Below, in pieces: positions 20,119-20,827 of a stretch of DNA of 20,827 bases (its first letter is position 1; every line of letters begins with the position of its first letter). This DNA is from a virus. The position numbers were made by a program, and so were the translations under genes. The notes under the pieces were generated by a model that searched no databases, had not been told where the DNA came from, and saw only the letters and a list, made by a program, of their open reading frames with translations. Location of the stretch: IMG/VR virus record IMGVR_UViG_3300042526_000286, positions 1 through 20,827 of that record; one strand, written 5' to 3'.

Positions 20119-20802
20119 TCATGATTCATACATAGGTATTAATATGGGTTGGGTTCCGTCTATTACAACTAAACAGGATAAAACGCTTTTTTTACCCCAT
20201 TTTCCATAAGCAAATGCTATTTGTGTGTCGTCAACTCCTACCCCTACTTGGGCAGCAAATATAGTTTTGTCCGATCCTGCAAAGAATTTAATATAGGCTA
20301 AACTATGATAATGACCGGAAACACATGATCTAAATTCTGATTTAACCCTAGATTCCGCATTTTGCTGTAATCCATGGCAATAAAATACACCATCTATCTC
20401 GATACTTTCTACAAAATTCCATCCAGGTACACCAAGAACTTCGGCTAATTCTTTTCTAAATTGAAAGGGTATTCCTGCAGCGTGCAATCGCCTTTCGTAA
20501 TTTTTGTCATGATTGCCCCATGTAACAGCAGCTTTTGGAAAAGCTTTATACCATTTGGCAATTCTGCTTTTAGCTAATTCTAATTCATCAGCAGCACCAG
20601 GCATATCAGGATTTGTTTCGTGAAAATTCCATGCTGCGGAGTCTAAAATATCACCAATAAATAGAACTGTGTCGCATTTCCATTTTCTGTATTCATCCTT
20701 GCAAAATTGTAAATAATCTGGATGATCCCACGGACAGTGTAAATCAGCTATTACAAGTACTCTACTTTTTTTTTCTTTTGGGGTTTTTAATTTGTTAAAC
20801 AT
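20119..20802 (-). CDS. Calcineurin-like metallophosphoesterase
   Basis: A 227-residue enzyme with every metal-binding motif of the calcineurin-like family: D20-x-H22 in VIADLHCPW, G50-D51 in FIGDILD, GNHD (96-99), H143 in YCHGLQQ, and GHYH (163-166). It should hydrolyse a phosphate ester using two metal ions. The substrate cannot be predicted; phage members may act on nucleotides, nucleic-acid ends or cyclic nucleotides. It has no signal peptide, so it is cytoplasmic. Length fits a single catalytic domain. The stop is TGA, unlike most genes here. The ATG at 20802 has an A/T-rich upstream stretch; the window ends 25 bases further, so the promoter and upstream neighbour are not seen. A homing endonuclease gene follows after 42 bases. 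Confidence 0.85.
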   Translation of the reverse strand: MFNKLKTPKEKKSRVLVIADLHCPWDHPDYLQFCKDEYRKWKCDTVLFIGDILDSAAWNFHETNPDMPGAADELELAKSRIAKWYKAFPKAAVTWGNHDKNYERRLHAAGIPFQFRKELAEVLGVPGWNFVESIEIDGVFYCHGLQQNAESRVKSEFRSCVSGHYHSLAYIKFFAGSDKTIFAAQVGVGVDDTQIAFAYGKWGKKSVLSCLVVIDGTQPILIPMYES

Positions 20803-20827
20803 TTAGTTTTTGTTATTTTGATGCTAT

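Noticed and set aside
1-20827. CRISPR arrays, tRNA genes, integrase, attachment sites, anti-phage defence genes
   Set aside because: No spaced repeats, cloverleaf-like sequences, recombinase motifs or defence domains were visible on either strand.

Overview
The window is a near-complete late (packaging, virion structure and assembly) region of a tailed double-stranded DNA bacteriophage or prophage. All credible genes lie on the minus strand, so transcription runs from position 20827 towards position 1. There is no stretch above about 300 bases without a gene; the longest gaps (2994-3130 and 3689-3789) hold terminators and repeated leader sequence. I see no tRNA, rRNA, CRISPR array, insertion sequence, integrase or attachment site. 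The host is probably a member of the Bacteroidota (Flavobacteriia-like). The reasons are the strong A+T bias, starts preceded by A-rich tracts instead of Shine-Dalgarno sequences, a BACON-like domain and a delta-60-type repeat in the tail protein, and several structural proteins of a style I know from Bacteroidota phages. This host call is inference.

Layout in order of transcription (right to left). (1) 20802-18073: metallophosphoesterase, free-standing HNH/AP2 homing endonuclease, small unknown protein, sigma-70-like regulator, Cys-pair protein and a 51-residue protein. (2) 18070-16255: terminase small and large subunits. (3) 16255-14523: a tail-assembly-chaperone-like gene with a T9 slippery site and an overlapping -1 reading frame, then tail-terminator-like and HK97-gp10-like neck proteins. 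(4) 14510-7191: two large tail/baseplate proteins, a 49-residue protein and the tape measure protein. (5) 7144-4444: a prohead protease, MuF-like and scaffold fusion, then the major capsid protein. (6) 4371-2580: two tandem paralogous structural proteins, each followed by an intrinsic terminator, then a small beta-rich protein. (7) 2577-1: a portal protein fused to a C-terminal HAD-type phosphatase domain, a head-tail connector, and at least two fibre-like proteins sharing an N-terminal motif; the last is cut by the window edge.

The genes form one packed assembly line. Terminase cuts and pumps DNA through the portal into a shell of capsid protein laid down on the scaffold and matured by the protease. 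Connector, neck and terminator proteins join the tail, whose length is set by the tape measure and whose tip carries the propeller/BACON protein. Five junctions use a one-base TAATG stop/start overlap, which suggests translational coupling. The most notable points are the portal-HAD fusion, the T9 programmed-frameshift signature, the protease-scaffold fusion with a probable nested start, the duplicated gene-plus-terminator unit, a recurring TGTTTTTAA leader motif, and a gene order in which tail genes sit between terminase and head genes while the portal follows the capsid gene.
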